From: Acidovorax sp. CF316
Lineage (GTDB): Bacteria > Pseudomonadota > Gammaproteobacteria > Burkholderiales > Burkholderiaceae_C
Length of the DNA: 64,000 nt
Direction of reading: 5' to 3'
NCBI RefSeq assembly: GCF_000276605.1
Contig: NZ_AKJX01000099.1
Location: forward strand, 1 to 64,000
The notes under the pieces are model-generated. The model did not search any database and was not told the DNA's origin. It was given only the letters and a program-made list of their open reading frames with translations. Below, piece after piece: positions 42,891 to 51,543 of the stretch. Both the position numbers and the translations under genes were made by a program. Within the stretch, counting starts at the first letter, position 1. The number at the start of each line of letters is the position of its first letter.

Positions 42891-44354
42891 ATGCCACGCC
42901 GCAACGTCATCGTGATCATGTCCGACGAACATGATCCCCGCATCATGGGCTGTGCCGGCCATGCCTTCGTGAAGACGCCGCACCTGGACGCGCTGGCCGC
43001 GCGCGGTGTGCGCTTCACCGACGCCTACACCCCCAGCCCCATCTGTGTGCCCGCGCGCGCGGCCTTTGCCACCGGGCTGCGCGTGCACCAGACGCGCCAC
43101 TGGGACAACGCCATGCCCTACGTGGGCGACCCGCGCGGCTGGGGCCATGTGCTGCAGCGCCAGGGCGTGCGCGTGGAGAGCATCGGCAAGCTGCACTACC
43201 GGGCCGAGGAAGACCCCGCCGGCTTCGACAAGGAGCACATCCCCATGCACGTGGTGGGCGGCCATGGCATGGTGTGGGCGTCCATCCGCGACCCCTATAT
43301 TTCCAGCCCCAGCGGCAAGCGCATGCTGGGCGAGCACATCGGCGCCGGCGAGTCGCACTACACGGCCTACGACCGTGAGGTCACCGGCCGCGCGGTCGAA
43401 TGGATCCGCGACGCCGGCACCCGCCCCGACGAGCCTTTCGTGCTCTACGTGGGCCTGGTGGCGCCGCACTTCCCGCTGGTCGCGCCCGAGGAGTTCTTCG
43501 CGCTGTACTCCAGCGAAGTGATGCCCGAACCCAAGCTGCAGCCCGCCAGCGGCTACCAGCGCCACCCCTGGGTGCAGGCGTATGCGGACTTCATGGACAA
43601 CGAGGGCGAGTTCAAGAGCCCCGAGGAGCGGCGCCAGGCCTTCGTCGCCTACTACGCGCTGTGCAGCTTTTTGGACCACAACGTGGGCCGCATCACCGAG
43701 GCCCTGCGCGACGCGGGGCTGGAGGGCGACACCACCCTGGTCTACACCTCGGACCATGGCGACAACCTGGGCACGCGCGGGCTGTGGGGCAAGTCCACCC
43801 TGTACCAGGAGAGTGTGCGTGTGCCCATGCTCGTGGCGGGCCCGGGCGTGCAGCCCGGGGTGTGCGAGACGCCGGTCGACCTGCTCGACCTGTTCCCCAC
43901 CATCCTGCAGGGCGTGGGCATCGACCCGGCGCCCGAGATGCAGGACCGGCCCGGCCGCTCGCTGCTGGACCTGGCGCAAGGCCCCGCCGAGCCCGAGCGC
44001 GTGGTCTTCAGCGAATACCACGCCGCCGGCAGCAACACGGCCGGCTTCATGGTGCGCAAGGGGCGCTACAAGTTCCACTACTACGTGCGCCACCGGCCAG
44101 AGCTGTTCGACCTGCAGGCCGACCCCGAAGAACTTGCCGACCTGGCGGGCGATCCCGCCCATGCCGATGTGCTGCGGGCCATGGAGGCCGAATTGCGCGC
44201 CATCTGCGACCCCGAGGCCGTGGACGCGCTCGCCAAGGCCGACCAGTTGCGCATGATCGAGCGCCTGGGCGGCGTGCAGGTGGCCTCGCGCATGGGGGCG
44301 GGGGGCGCCACACCCGTACCGCAGGAGGCGCTGGCCGCTGCCGAGGCCCGATGA
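42891..44354 (+). CDS. Sulfatase-family hydrolase
   Basis: A 487-residue enzyme of the alkaline-phosphatase/sulfatase superfamily. The nucleophile motif SPICVPARAAFATG (Cys52, Pro54, Arg56) is the C-x-P-x-R signature, in which the Cys is converted to formylglycine. Metal-binding residues are in IVIMSDEHD and YTSDHGDNLG. It has no signal peptide, so it is cytoplasmic. It resembles choline-sulfatase and phosphonate-monoester-hydrolase types; the substrate is not decided. It is co-transcribed with the Bug protein before it and overlaps the DUF202 gene after it (ATGA). Confidence 0.9.
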   Translation: MPRRNVIVIMSDEHDPRIMGCAGHAFVKTPHLDALAARGVRFTDAYTPSPICVPARAAFATGLRVHQTRHWDNAMPYVGDPRGWGHVLQRQGVRVESIGKLHYRAEEDPAGFDKEHIPMHVVGGHGMVWASIRDPYISSPSGKRMLGEHIGAGESHYTAYDREVTGRAVEWIRDAGTRPDEPFVLYVGLVAPHFPLVAPEEFFALYSSEVMPEPKLQPASGYQRHPWVQAYADFMDNEGEFKSPEERRQAFVAYYALCSFLDHNVGRITEALRDAGLEGDTTLVYTSDHGDNLGTRGLWGKSTLYQESVRVPMLVAGPGVQPGVCETPVDLLDLFPTILQGVGIDPAPEMQDRPGRSLLDLAQGPAEPERVVFSEYHAAGSNTAGFMVRKGRYKFHYYVRHRPELFDLQADPEELADLAGDPAHADVLRAMEAELRAICDPEAVDALAKADQLRMIERLGGVQVASRMGAGGATPVPQEALAAAEAR

Positions 44355-44710
44355 AGGGGCCTGCCTGGCGGCATGAGGGCGAGGAGCCCGACTACCGCTT
44401 CACCCTGGCCAATGAGCGCACCTTCCTGGCGTGGATCCGTACCGCCCTCGCAGTGCTGGCGGGTGGCGTGCTGTTCGAGCAGTTCGCCACCCACCTGCAG
44501 CCGCGCCTGCTGGTGTCGGCGGTTGCATTGCTGATGTGCGCGCTGGCGGCCGCCCTGTGTGTGCTGGCCTACCGGCGCTGGCGCGCCAACGAGATTGCCA
44601 TGCGTCGCAAGGGCGCGCTGCCCGCCACGGCGGCGCTGGCCGTGCTGGCGGCCGGCCTGTTCCTGGTGGCGGTGCTGCTGCTGGGCCTGGTGCTGTGGCT
44701 TTCGCGCTAG
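44351..44710 (+). CDS. DUF202 (YidH-type) membrane protein
   Basis: A 119-residue protein with three hydrophobic segments. The motif FTLANERTFLAWIRTALAVLAGGVLFEQF at the start is the DUF202 signature. The ATG at 44351 overlaps the sulfatase stop. E. coli has the like pair yidG-yidH, of unknown function. The second DUF202 gene starts within the last codons of this one. Confidence 0.85.
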   Translation: MKGPAWRHEGEEPDYRFTLANERTFLAWIRTALAVLAGGVLFEQFATHLQPRLLVSAVALLMCALAAALCVLAYRRWRANEIAMRRKGALPATAALAVLAAGLFLVAVLLLGLVLWLSR

Positions 44711-45027
44711 GGACTGCGCGCGATCCGGGCCTGCAGCCCGAGCGCACCAGCCTGGCCTGGACGCGCACGGCCCTGGCCGTGCTGCTGAACGCCCTGGTGG
44801 CGCTGCGCGGCGCCTGGATCGACGGGTCGGCCATGCTGCTGGCCACTGGCGCCGTGCTGGCGCTGGCGGCCTGCGCGCTGTACGGCTACGGCGTGCACCG
44901 CGGCCGCGTGCTGCTGGCCTGCGAGGGCCGGGTGCCCCACCCGGCCGGCCTGGTCTGGGTGGCTGCGTTGGTGCTGCTGGCCTGCACCACGGGGGCGGCG
45001 GGTGTCGCCTGGCACCTGCTGCATTAG
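44695..45027 (+). CDS. DUF202 (YidG-type) membrane protein
   Basis: A 110-residue protein with three hydrophobic segments and the DUF202 motif PGLQPERTSLAWTRTALAVLLNALVALRG near the start. The apparent start is a GTG at 44695, overlapping the preceding DUF202 gene by 16 bp; no ATG fits. It forms a pair with that gene, as yidG and yidH do. The LysR gene begins 9 bp later. Confidence 0.8.
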   Translation: MAFALGTARDPGLQPERTSLAWTRTALAVLLNALVALRGAWIDGSAMLLATGAVLALAACALYGYGVHRGRVLLACEGRVPHPAGLVWVAALVLLACTTGAAGVAWHLLH

Positions 45028-45036
45028 AGTCTGGGT

Positions 45037-45960
45037 ATGACCCCCCGCCAGCTCAAGTACTTCGTCGAGATCGCGCGGTCCGGCAGCATCACCACGGCCG
45101 CTGCCACTCTGCACATCGCCCAGCCGGCGCTGAGCCACCACATCGCGGCGATGGAGGAAGAGCTGGGCGTGGTGCTGCTGCAGCGCCATGCGCGGGGCGT
45201 GCGCCTCACCATGGAGGGGCAGCGCCTGTTTGACCGGGCGGCCTCCATCCTGCGGCAGATGGAGCGCCTGCGCGAGGACGTGCGCGACGCCGCCTCCGAG
45301 TTCCGCGGCGTGGTGCGCGCCTGCATCGTCGGGTCGGTGGCGCCCGTGCTGGTGGTGCCTCTGTACCGGCTGATCGAGGAGCGCGCGCCCGAGGTGCAGC
45401 TGCACCTGACCACCGCCATGTCGCGCGAGGCCCAGACCCTGGTGGAGGCGCGGCGCGTGGACCTGGCCCTGCTGCCCACGGCGTCCGAGATGGCCAAACT
45501 CGAATCCCGGCCCGCCTACGAGGAGGATTTCTGCCTGTTTGGCACCCGGGAGCAGATGGGCGATGCCACGGGCGACATCGCCTTCTGCGAGATTGGCGAC
45601 CGCCCGCTGGTGGAGCCCGACCGCGAGCACGACCTGCGCAAGCTCATCGAGCGCACGGCTGTGGCGCTCGATCGCCCGCTCAACGTGCGCTACGAGGTGA
45701 ACAGCTCCGACCTGCTGCGCAGCATGGTCTGCGGCGGGCTGGCCTTCGCGGTCATGCCGCGCAATTCCTTCCCGGCGTTCGAGGCGCGCGGCATCGTGGC
45801 CCGGCGCATCGTGGAGCCGGTCCTGAGCCGTACCCAGTCGGTGGTCTGGTCCATGGAGCAGCCGCTGACGCCAGCCGGCCACCTGGTGCGCGATGCGATG
45901 CTGGAACTCATCGGCCAGATGGTGCGCGAGGGCCAACTGGTGGGCCGTGCCCTGCCATGA
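45037..45960 (+). CDS. LysR-family transcriptional regulator
   Basis: A 307-residue LysR regulator: HTH at residues 3-62 (RQLKYFVEIARSGSITTAAATLHIAQPALSHHIAAMEEELGVVLLQRH), then an effector domain. The family form resembles NAC/Cbl-like regulators in the opening residues (MTPRQLKYFVEIARSGSI). It lies at the end of the Bug protein-sulfatase-DUF202 run on the same strand, with very short gaps, so it may regulate this operon as its last gene. This is inferred from position. Confidence 0.92.
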   Translation: MTPRQLKYFVEIARSGSITTAAATLHIAQPALSHHIAAMEEELGVVLLQRHARGVRLTMEGQRLFDRAASILRQMERLREDVRDAASEFRGVVRACIVGSVAPVLVVPLYRLIEERAPEVQLHLTTAMSREAQTLVEARRVDLALLPTASEMAKLESRPAYEEDFCLFGTREQMGDATGDIAFCEIGDRPLVEPDREHDLRKLIERTAVALDRPLNVRYEVNSSDLLRSMVCGGLAFAVMPRNSFPAFEARGIVARRIVEPVLSRTQSVVWSMEQPLTPAGHLVRDAMLELIGQMVREGQLVGRALP

Positions 45961-46050
45961 GGTTTATCTGATGGTGCGTGGGTGCAAGGCGTATTTCTCC
46001 GCGTGCTTGTCTTTCCGTACAGTGCAATGACTTCAACGGAGACAAGTGCA

Positions 46051-47457
46051 ATGCAGACGATATCGCGGCAGGATGTGCCGGTACAAGCTTTGGTGGATGC
46101 CCTGTCGGGCATTCTTTCAACCGCCCAGATCGTGCTGGACCCCGGCGTGGCTGCCAGCCATGCGGGCGACTGGAGCGAGGCGCCGCGCCGCGTGCCGGCC
46201 GTGGTGCTGTTCCCCCGCACCCCGCAGGAGGTGGCCGGTGTGCTCGCTGCGTGCAGCCGCTTGGGCCAGCCCGTGGCCATCCAGGGCGGGCTGACGGGGC
46301 TGGCCGGCGGGGCCACCCCTGCAGGCGTCGAGGTGGCCCTATCGCTGGCCAGGCTCAACGCCATCGAGGACATCGACACCGTGGGCGGCACGGCCGTGGT
46401 GCAGGCCGGCGTGGTGCTGGAGGAACTGCAGCAGCGGGTGGAAGCAGAGGGCTGGTCCTTCCCGCTCGACCTGGGGGCGCGCGGCTCGTGCCAGGTGGGC
46501 GGCAATGCAGCCACCAATGCCGGCGGCAACCGGGTGATCCGCTTCGGCACCATGCGCGACTTGGTGCTGGGGCTGGAGGTGGCGCTGCCCGACGGCCGGC
46601 TGATGACCATGCTCAACCGCGTGACCAAGAACACCACGGGCGTGGACCTCAAGCACCTGTTCATCGGAGCAGAGGGCACGCTGGGCGTGATCACGCGCTT
46701 GGTGCTCAAGCTCTCGCCCCGGGCCACGGCGGCCAATACGGCGCTGTGCGCGCTGCCCTCGTTCGATGCGGCCACGCGCCTGGTGCGCGACCTGCGCCGC
46801 GCGCTGCCCGCGCTGTCGGCCTTCGAGGTGATGTGGGCCGACTACCTGGAGGCGGCCATGGAGGTGACCCGGCTGCGCCAGCCCTTCGATGCACTCCACC
46901 CGGTCTATGTACTGGTCGAGACCCTGGGTGCCAACGACGAGCGCGACCGCGAGGCGCTGGAACGCGAACTGGGCGAGGCCCTGGAACAGGGCCTGATTTC
47001 CGACGTGGTGGTGGCCCAGTCGGTGGAAGACGGCAAGAAGCTCTGGGCCTATCGCGAATCCATCGGCGAGCTGCTGGGCCAGCTCAAGCCGTTTGCCGCC
47101 TTCGATGTGGGCATCCCCATGGCGGCCATGGACGCCTTCGTGGAATCGGTGGGGGCGGAACTCGAGCGCCGCTTTCCGGCGCAGCGGCACCTGTTCTTCG
47201 GCCACATTGGCGATGGCAACCTGCACGTGCTCTCGGGCCCGCACGCGTCGTCGGACAGCCTGCACGACGTGGAAGAGGTGGTCTATGCCGCCACCGGCCG
47301 TGTGGGCGGCTCCATTTCGGCTGAGCACGGCATCGGCGTGGTGAAGAAGGAATTCCTCGCCCACAGCCGCTCGCCGGTGGAGATCGAGCTCATGCACAGC
47401 CTCAAGGCGCTGCTCGACCCTTCCGGCATCCTGAACCCCGGCCGCATTCTGGAATAG
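46051..47457 (+). CDS. FAD-linked oxidase (GlcD / D-2-hydroxyglutarate dehydrogenase type)
   Basis: A 468-residue flavoprotein. The N-terminal FAD-binding PCMH domain (VPAVVLFPRTPQEVAGVLAACSRLGQPVAIQGGLTGLAGGATP; LGARGSCQVGGNAATNAGGNRVIRFG) is followed by the FAD-oxidase C domain with FFGHIGDGNLHV and SISAEHGIGVVKKEFL, the metal and substrate-binding motifs of 2-hydroxyacid dehydrogenases. It oxidises a D-2-hydroxyacid. The ATG at 46051 has GGAGA 8 nt before it and is preferred over earlier in-frame ATGs at 45982 and 46027. It stands alone between LysR and the convergent GST gene. Confidence 0.9.
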   Translation: MQTISRQDVPVQALVDALSGILSTAQIVLDPGVAASHAGDWSEAPRRVPAVVLFPRTPQEVAGVLAACSRLGQPVAIQGGLTGLAGGATPAGVEVALSLARLNAIEDIDTVGGTAVVQAGVVLEELQQRVEAEGWSFPLDLGARGSCQVGGNAATNAGGNRVIRFGTMRDLVLGLEVALPDGRLMTMLNRVTKNTTGVDLKHLFIGAEGTLGVITRLVLKLSPRATAANTALCALPSFDAATRLVRDLRRALPALSAFEVMWADYLEAAMEVTRLRQPFDALHPVYVLVETLGANDERDREALERELGEALEQGLISDVVVAQSVEDGKKLWAYRESIGELLGQLKPFAAFDVGIPMAAMDAFVESVGAELERRFPAQRHLFFGHIGDGNLHVLSGPHASSDSLHDVEEVVYAATGRVGGSISAEHGIGVVKKEFLAHSRSPVEIELMHSLKALLDPSGILNPGRILE

Positions 47458-47460
47458 CCG

Positions 47461-48147
47461 TCAGCCCATGACGACCGGGCCGCCCTTCTGGATGCCGCGC
47501 TGGTAGGCCGGGCGGGCCTCCATGCGCTTCTTGTAGGCCTGCAGGTTCGGGCAATTGCCGGCCTTTTCGGAGCGCGACAGGGCGGCCTCGACCGCAAAGC
47601 TCATCTGGAAATCGGCCATCGTCAGGTGCTCGCCAGCGAACCAGGTGTTCTTGCCCAGGTGGGCCTCCATGAAGTCCATGGCGGTGTTCACGTTCGGGTC
47701 CACCACCTTGTCGAGCACCTTGCCGCACAGGGCCTTGGCAATGGGCTTGACGAAGAAGGGCATGGGCTGGCGCGGGATGGTCATGAACACCAGCTTCATC
47801 ACCAGCCAGTTCATCAGCGAGCCCTCGGCGTAGTGCATCCAGAAGCGGCACTGGCGGTACTCGGGCGTGCCGCGTGCGGGCTGCAGGTGGGCCAGCTCGC
47901 CCGTGGCCTGCGCGCCATAGGTTTCCACCAGGTATTCGATGATGGCGGCCGACTCGGCGATCACCTCGTCGCCATCCGTGATCACGGGCGACTTGCCCAG
48001 CGGGTGGATCTTCTTGAGCTCGGGCGGGGCCAGTTTGGTGGCCTTGTCGCGCTGGTAGATCTTGAGCTCGTAGGGCAGGCCCAGTTCTTCGAGCAGCCAG
48101 AGGACGCGCTGCGAGCGCGAGGTTTCAAGGTGGTGGACGGTGATCAT
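47461..48147 (-). CDS. Glutathione S-transferase
   Basis: A 228-residue GST. The N-terminal thioredoxin-like domain has VHHLETSRSQRVLWLLEELGLPYELKIYQR with the catalytic Ser in place of Tyr (SRSQR), and HPLGKSPVITDGDEVIAESAAIIEYLVE contains the glutathione-binding cis-Pro and Glu-Ser pair. The C-terminal helical domain follows. The substrate is not apparent. It ends 3 bp from the convergent flavoprotein gene. Confidence 0.92.
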   Translation of the reverse strand: MITVHHLETSRSQRVLWLLEELGLPYELKIYQRDKATKLAPPELKKIHPLGKSPVITDGDEVIAESAAIIEYLVETYGAQATGELAHLQPARGTPEYRQCRFWMHYAEGSLMNWLVMKLVFMTIPRQPMPFFVKPIAKALCGKVLDKVVDPNVNTAMDFMEAHLGKNTWFAGEHLTMADFQMSFAVEAALSRSEKAGNCPNLQAYKKRMEARPAYQRGIQKGGPVVMG

Positions 48148-48233
48148 GGCCGGATCTTAGGGCCTGTCCCCTGTCTTTTCGATGCCGGCAGTGTCGCCTG
48201 CACGATGCTGCGGCCAAACAGCCGCCGCTGCAC

Positions 48234-49124
48234 TCAGTGGGCGTGTTGCCGAACGTCCACATGCTCGCGCAGGTAACGGGCGATGGCCTGGAGCACGCCG
48301 GCCAGGTCGCGCTGCACCGTCTCGAAGTGGGCGTTGCGCTCGCGGCTGGCCTCGTCCATGTAGACCGGCCTGCGGATCTCCACCTGCATGCTGTGCCGCT
48401 GCTGCGCGGGCTGGCCGATGCGGGCGATGAGCTGCACGCCCTTGTAGGGGTCGTTGCGCGCCACGGTGTAGCCGCGGGATTTCAGCTCCTTTTCGACCAG
48501 CTCCACGAACGCCGGTTCACAGGTGGTGCCGTCGCGGTCGCCCAGCACGAAGTCGGCCAGCGGGTGCACGCTCTGGATCTGCAGGCGCTCGTAGGCGTTG
48601 TTGGGCATGGAGTGCAGGTTCAGGTGCCAGACGGCACCGAAGCGCGCATGCGCCCGCGCGATGGCGGCCGCCAGCGCCGCATGGTAGGGCTGGTAGCAGC
48701 GCGCTATGCGGGCCTGCACCTCGGCAACCGACAGCCTGCGGTCGTAGATGGGCGTGGCGGCGTTCACGTTGCGCCAGATCAGCCCATAGCCCAGGCGGGT
48801 CTTTTCGCCGGGCGCCAGCGGCGTGGGCCATGGCGCGTCCAGCAAGGCCGGGTCCAGGTCGTCGAGCGTGCGGTTGGCATCGATGTAGCTGCGCGGGAAG
48901 TGTGCTTCCAGCAGGGTGGCGCCGACCTCGGGTGCGGCCTGCCAGAGTGCCTCCACGTGCGTGTCCTCGGCCGCGCGCAGCAGGGCGCGCGGCACCGCGT
49001 GGCCGAAGTCCGTGGGATAGGTGGTGCCGCTGTGCGGCGAGTCGCAGACTAGGGGAATGGCCGGCGTCACTGGTGCATGCAAGGTGAAGGTGGGGGCGTC
49101 GCTGTGCAGGTCCATGTGCATCAT
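48234..49124 (-). CDS. N-formylglutamate amidohydrolase-family protein
   Basis: A 296-residue protein of the FGase family (HutG-like). Characteristic motifs: LVCDSPHSGTTYP with the metal-binding His, EDTHVEALW, WHLNLHSMPNN, and MQVEIRRPVYMDE. In histidine breakdown HutG hydrolyses N-formylglutamate, but no other hut gene is in the window, so another N-acyl amino acid or amide is possible. The start overlaps the stop of the upstream Bug-type binding protein gene (ATGA), a link that points to uptake and hydrolysis of one compound. Confidence 0.88.
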   Translation of the reverse strand: MMHMDLHSDAPTFTLHAPVTPAIPLVCDSPHSGTTYPTDFGHAVPRALLRAAEDTHVEALWQAAPEVGATLLEAHFPRSYIDANRTLDDLDPALLDAPWPTPLAPGEKTRLGYGLIWRNVNAATPIYDRRLSVAEVQARIARCYQPYHAALAAAIARAHARFGAVWHLNLHSMPNNAYERLQIQSVHPLADFVLGDRDGTTCEPAFVELVEKELKSRGYTVARNDPYKGVQLIARIGQPAQQRHSMQVEIRRPVYMDEASRERNAHFETVQRDLAGVLQAIARYLREHVDVRQHAH

Positions 49125-50119
49125 TCCGCAGTCAGTTTGGCGACCTTGGCCACGCGGGCATAGCGGTCCAGCGCCTGGCGGATCTGCGTACCGAACTGTG
49201 CGGGCGTGCCGGGGATCAGCGTGGCGCCGGCCTCGTCCATCTTCTTGATGAAGTCGGGGTGCTTCATGGCCGCGTGGATCGCCTGGTTGAGCCGGTTGAC
49301 CACGGGCGTGGGCGTCCCCGCGGGCGCCACCACGCCGAACCAGCCACCGGCCCCCATTTCCTTGAAGCCCAGGTCGCCGTAGGTCGGCACGTCGGGCAGC
49401 AGGGGCGAGCGGGTGTCCGAGAGCACGGCCAGCGCCCGCAGGCGCCCGGCCTTGATGTGCGGCAGCGCCGACGGCAGGTTGTCGGTGATGCCATCGACCT
49501 GGCCCGCCACCGCGTCATTGAGCGCCATACCCGCGCCCTTGTAGGGGATGTGCAGCAGCTGGATCTTGGCCAGGCTGGAGAAATGCTCCACGTTGGCATG
49601 CCCGAGCGAGCCCGTGCCCGGGGACGCGAAGTTGTACTTGCCCGGGTTGGCACGGGCCAGCGCGATGAACTCCTGCATCGTCCTGGCGGGGAAATTGGCA
49701 TTCACCGCGAACACGCTGGGCACCGTGGCCACGTTGGAGACCGGGGTGAAATCCTTCACCGGGTCGTATTTCATGCGGCTGCCGTAGGCCGCTGCGTTGG
49801 AGCCGTGCGTGCTCATGGTGGCCATGCCCAGGGTGTAGCCGTCGGCACGGGCCTTGGCCACCTGCTCCATGCCCAGCGAACCGCCGGCGCCGGCCTTGTT
49901 CTCCACCACGATGGGCTGGCCGAGCTCGCGCCCGGCGAATTCGGCGATCAGCCGCGCCGCCAGGTCGGTGGAGCCGCTGGGTGCAAAAGGCACGATCAGT
50001 TTGATCGGGCGGTCCGGGAAAGCAGCTTGCGCATGCACCGCGCCAGCCAGCGGTGTCAGGGCGAGGGCCAGCAACGCAGCCCTGCGGTGGAGGGAAGAAG
50101 GGGGGCGGATGCTTGCCAT
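49121..50119 (-). CDS. Bug/TctC-family periplasmic solute-binding protein (second)
   Basis: A 332-residue binding protein with signal peptide (RRAALLALALTPLAGAVHAQA). Family motifs: IKLIVPFAPSGSTDLAARLIAEF, VVENKAGAGGSLGMEQVAKARADGYTLGM, and IPYKGAGMALNDAVAGQVDG. The ATG at 50119 gives a normal signal; the longer frame to 50191 adds an unlikely leader. It is coupled to the amidohydrolase gene and divergent from a LysR gene with a palindrome between, so all three probably form one regulated unit. Confidence 0.92.
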   Translation of the reverse strand: MASIRPPSSLHRRAALLALALTPLAGAVHAQAAFPDRPIKLIVPFAPSGSTDLAARLIAEFAGRELGQPIVVENKAGAGGSLGMEQVAKARADGYTLGMATMSTHGSNAAAYGSRMKYDPVKDFTPVSNVATVPSVFAVNANFPARTMQEFIALARANPGKYNFASPGTGSLGHANVEHFSSLAKIQLLHIPYKGAGMALNDAVAGQVDGITDNLPSALPHIKAGRLRALAVLSDTRSPLLPDVPTYGDLGFKEMGAGGWFGVVAPAGTPTPVVNRLNQAIHAAMKHPDFIKKMDEAGATLIPGTPAQFGTQIRQALDRYARVAKVAKLTAE

Positions 50120-50205
50120 GGTGGGGTTTCTCTCGGTGACCAAAGGGTGCCGGCAAGTCTCTGGCGAACAGCCGCCCGCGGCAAACGACACTCCGGCATT
50201 CCTGT

Positions 50206-50220
50206 ATTACCATTGGTCAT
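50206..50220. promoter_or_regulatory. Palindrome between the Bug-protein gene and lysR-type gene
   Basis: ATTACC-ATT-GGTCAT, a 15-bp dyad with one mismatch, lies 24 bp before the LysR start and about 87 bp before the divergent Bug gene start. The form A-T-N11-A-T fits a LysR recognition site. Confidence 0.55.
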
Positions 50221-50243
50221 ACAACTCCCCACCTGGTTGCACC

Positions 50244-51158
50244 ATGCGCCTGCATTCGCCGTCGATGTCCGAGCTGCACGCCTTCGTCACCGTGGTGCGC
50301 ACGGGCAGCTTTTCGCGCGCCGCTGACGAGCTGTGCGTGACCCAGGGCGCCATCAGCCGGGCCGTGGCGCGGCTCGAGGGCCACTATGGCAAGGTGCTGC
50401 TCAAGCGCAGCGCGCAGCAGATGCAGCTGACCGAGTCGGGCGAGCAATTGCTGGCGGCCGTGCGCGAGCCGCTGGCCGCGATCGAGGCGGCCAGCGAGGC
50501 GCTGCGCGTGGGGCCCTCACGCACCACCGACCTGGTGCTGTCCGTGGTGCCCACGCTGGCCAGCGTGTGGCTGGTGCCGCGCCTGCCGGACTTCCAGGCC
50601 CGGCACCCGGAGGTGCGCGTGCGCTTCGTCCCCTACCGCAAGGACGAGGATTTTTCGGGTCCCACGCCGCATGCCGCCATCCTTACGGGCCTCGGTCCGG
50701 CGCAGTGGCCGGGATGGGAGTGCGACTACGTCATTGGCCGTGAGGTGGTGCCGGTGTGCCACCCCGCGCGCGCCGCGAGGCAGCGCTGGCAGCACCCGGC
50801 GGACTTGGCGGCCGAGCCGCTGCTGGCCCATTCCACCTCGCCCGGCAACTGGGCGCAGTGGTTGCGGGCCGCAGGCGCCACCGGGGCCGAGCCCGAGCTG
50901 TCGACGGTGTTCGACCAGGTGTCCATCCTGGTCCAGGCGGCCATGGCCGACATGGGGGTTGCGCTGGTGCAGCGCTGCCTGGTGCGGGCCGAACTCGATG
51001 CAGGGCGCCTGGTCACGCCGTTCGACCTGCCCATCAGCCTGCAGCGCGGCTACTTCCTGTGCCGCCTGCCCGGGCACCGCCCGGCAGCCAGCCTGCCGGT
51101 CTTTCGCCAGTGGCTGCTGGAGATGGCACGGCAGGACATTGCGGCCATGCCTGCGTGA
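50244..51158 (+). CDS. LysR-family transcriptional regulator (GcvA-like)
   Basis: A 304-residue LysR regulator with HTH at residues 7-66 (MSELHAFVTVVRTGSFSRAADELCVTQGAISRAVARLEGHYGKVLLKR) and an effector domain of the GcvA type (WECDYVIGREVVPVCHP; DQVSILVQAAMADMGVALVQRCLV). It is divergent from the Bug-protein/amidohydrolase operon, which it probably controls. The ATG at 50244 gives the usual family start; the longer frame upstream is a shadow of the Bug gene. A terminator follows 37 bp downstream. Confidence 0.93.
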   Translation: MRLHSPSMSELHAFVTVVRTGSFSRAADELCVTQGAISRAVARLEGHYGKVLLKRSAQQMQLTESGEQLLAAVREPLAAIEAASEALRVGPSRTTDLVLSVVPTLASVWLVPRLPDFQARHPEVRVRFVPYRKDEDFSGPTPHAAILTGLGPAQWPGWECDYVIGREVVPVCHPARAARQRWQHPADLAAEPLLAHSTSPGNWAQWLRAAGATGAEPELSTVFDQVSILVQAAMADMGVALVQRCLVRAELDAGRLVTPFDLPISLQRGYFLCRLPGHRPAASLPVFRQWLLEMARQDIAAMPA

Positions 51159-51194
51159 CGGGGGTCCAGGGTGTGTCGCAAGCCGGCCCGGAAA

Positions 51195-51225
51195 GCAAAA
51201 AGCCCTCGCGAGAGGGCTTTTTTGC
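51195..51225. terminator. Bidirectional intrinsic terminator
   Basis: Perfect 13-bp stem-like repeat GCAAAAAGCCCTC (51195-51207) and its partner at 51212-51225, with loop GCGA. Both strands end in T-runs. It serves the LysR gene and the small basic protein gene on the minus strand. Confidence 0.92.
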
Positions 51226-51263
51226 AAGGTGCCGGCCGCAGCCGACCCGTGGCGATCTGGCGA

Positions 51264-51434
51264 TCAGCCGCCCTTCTTGGAGCGCTTGCCAGGGTTCTTC
51301 TTGCTGCGCGTGGCAACGCCGCGCTCCAGGCTCACGCGTTGGCCGCGGCCGCCGGTGGGCAGTGTGTAGCCAGCCACGGGCGTGGGGCGGGGGGTGCGCT
51401 TGCGGTCTGCTTCGGTAACGATCTTGTTGCCCAT
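51264..51434 (-). CDS. Small basic protein, unknown function
   Basis: A 56-residue protein rich in Lys, Arg and Gly: MGNKIVTEADRKRTPRPTPV, then AGYTLPTGGRGQRVSLERG, then a tail of ATRSKKNPGKRSKKGG. It is short but ends at a strong terminator and has its own ATG, with GAGA a few bases before it. The basic tail is suited to nucleic-acid or ribosome binding. I do not recognise the family. The longer frame reaching 51638 is probably non-coding. Confidence 0.6.
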   Translation of the reverse strand: MGNKIVTEADRKRTPRPTPVAGYTLPTGGRGQRVSLERGVATRSKKNPGKRSKKGG

Positions 51435-51543
51435 GGAAATTCTCTGGAAAAAGATTGGTGGAAAAACGCGTATTAGGCCATAGGTCGGCACAAAAGCCCA
51501 GAACTGCGGTTTTTCCGGGCCCGCACCAGGGTGGTTGCAGGCC

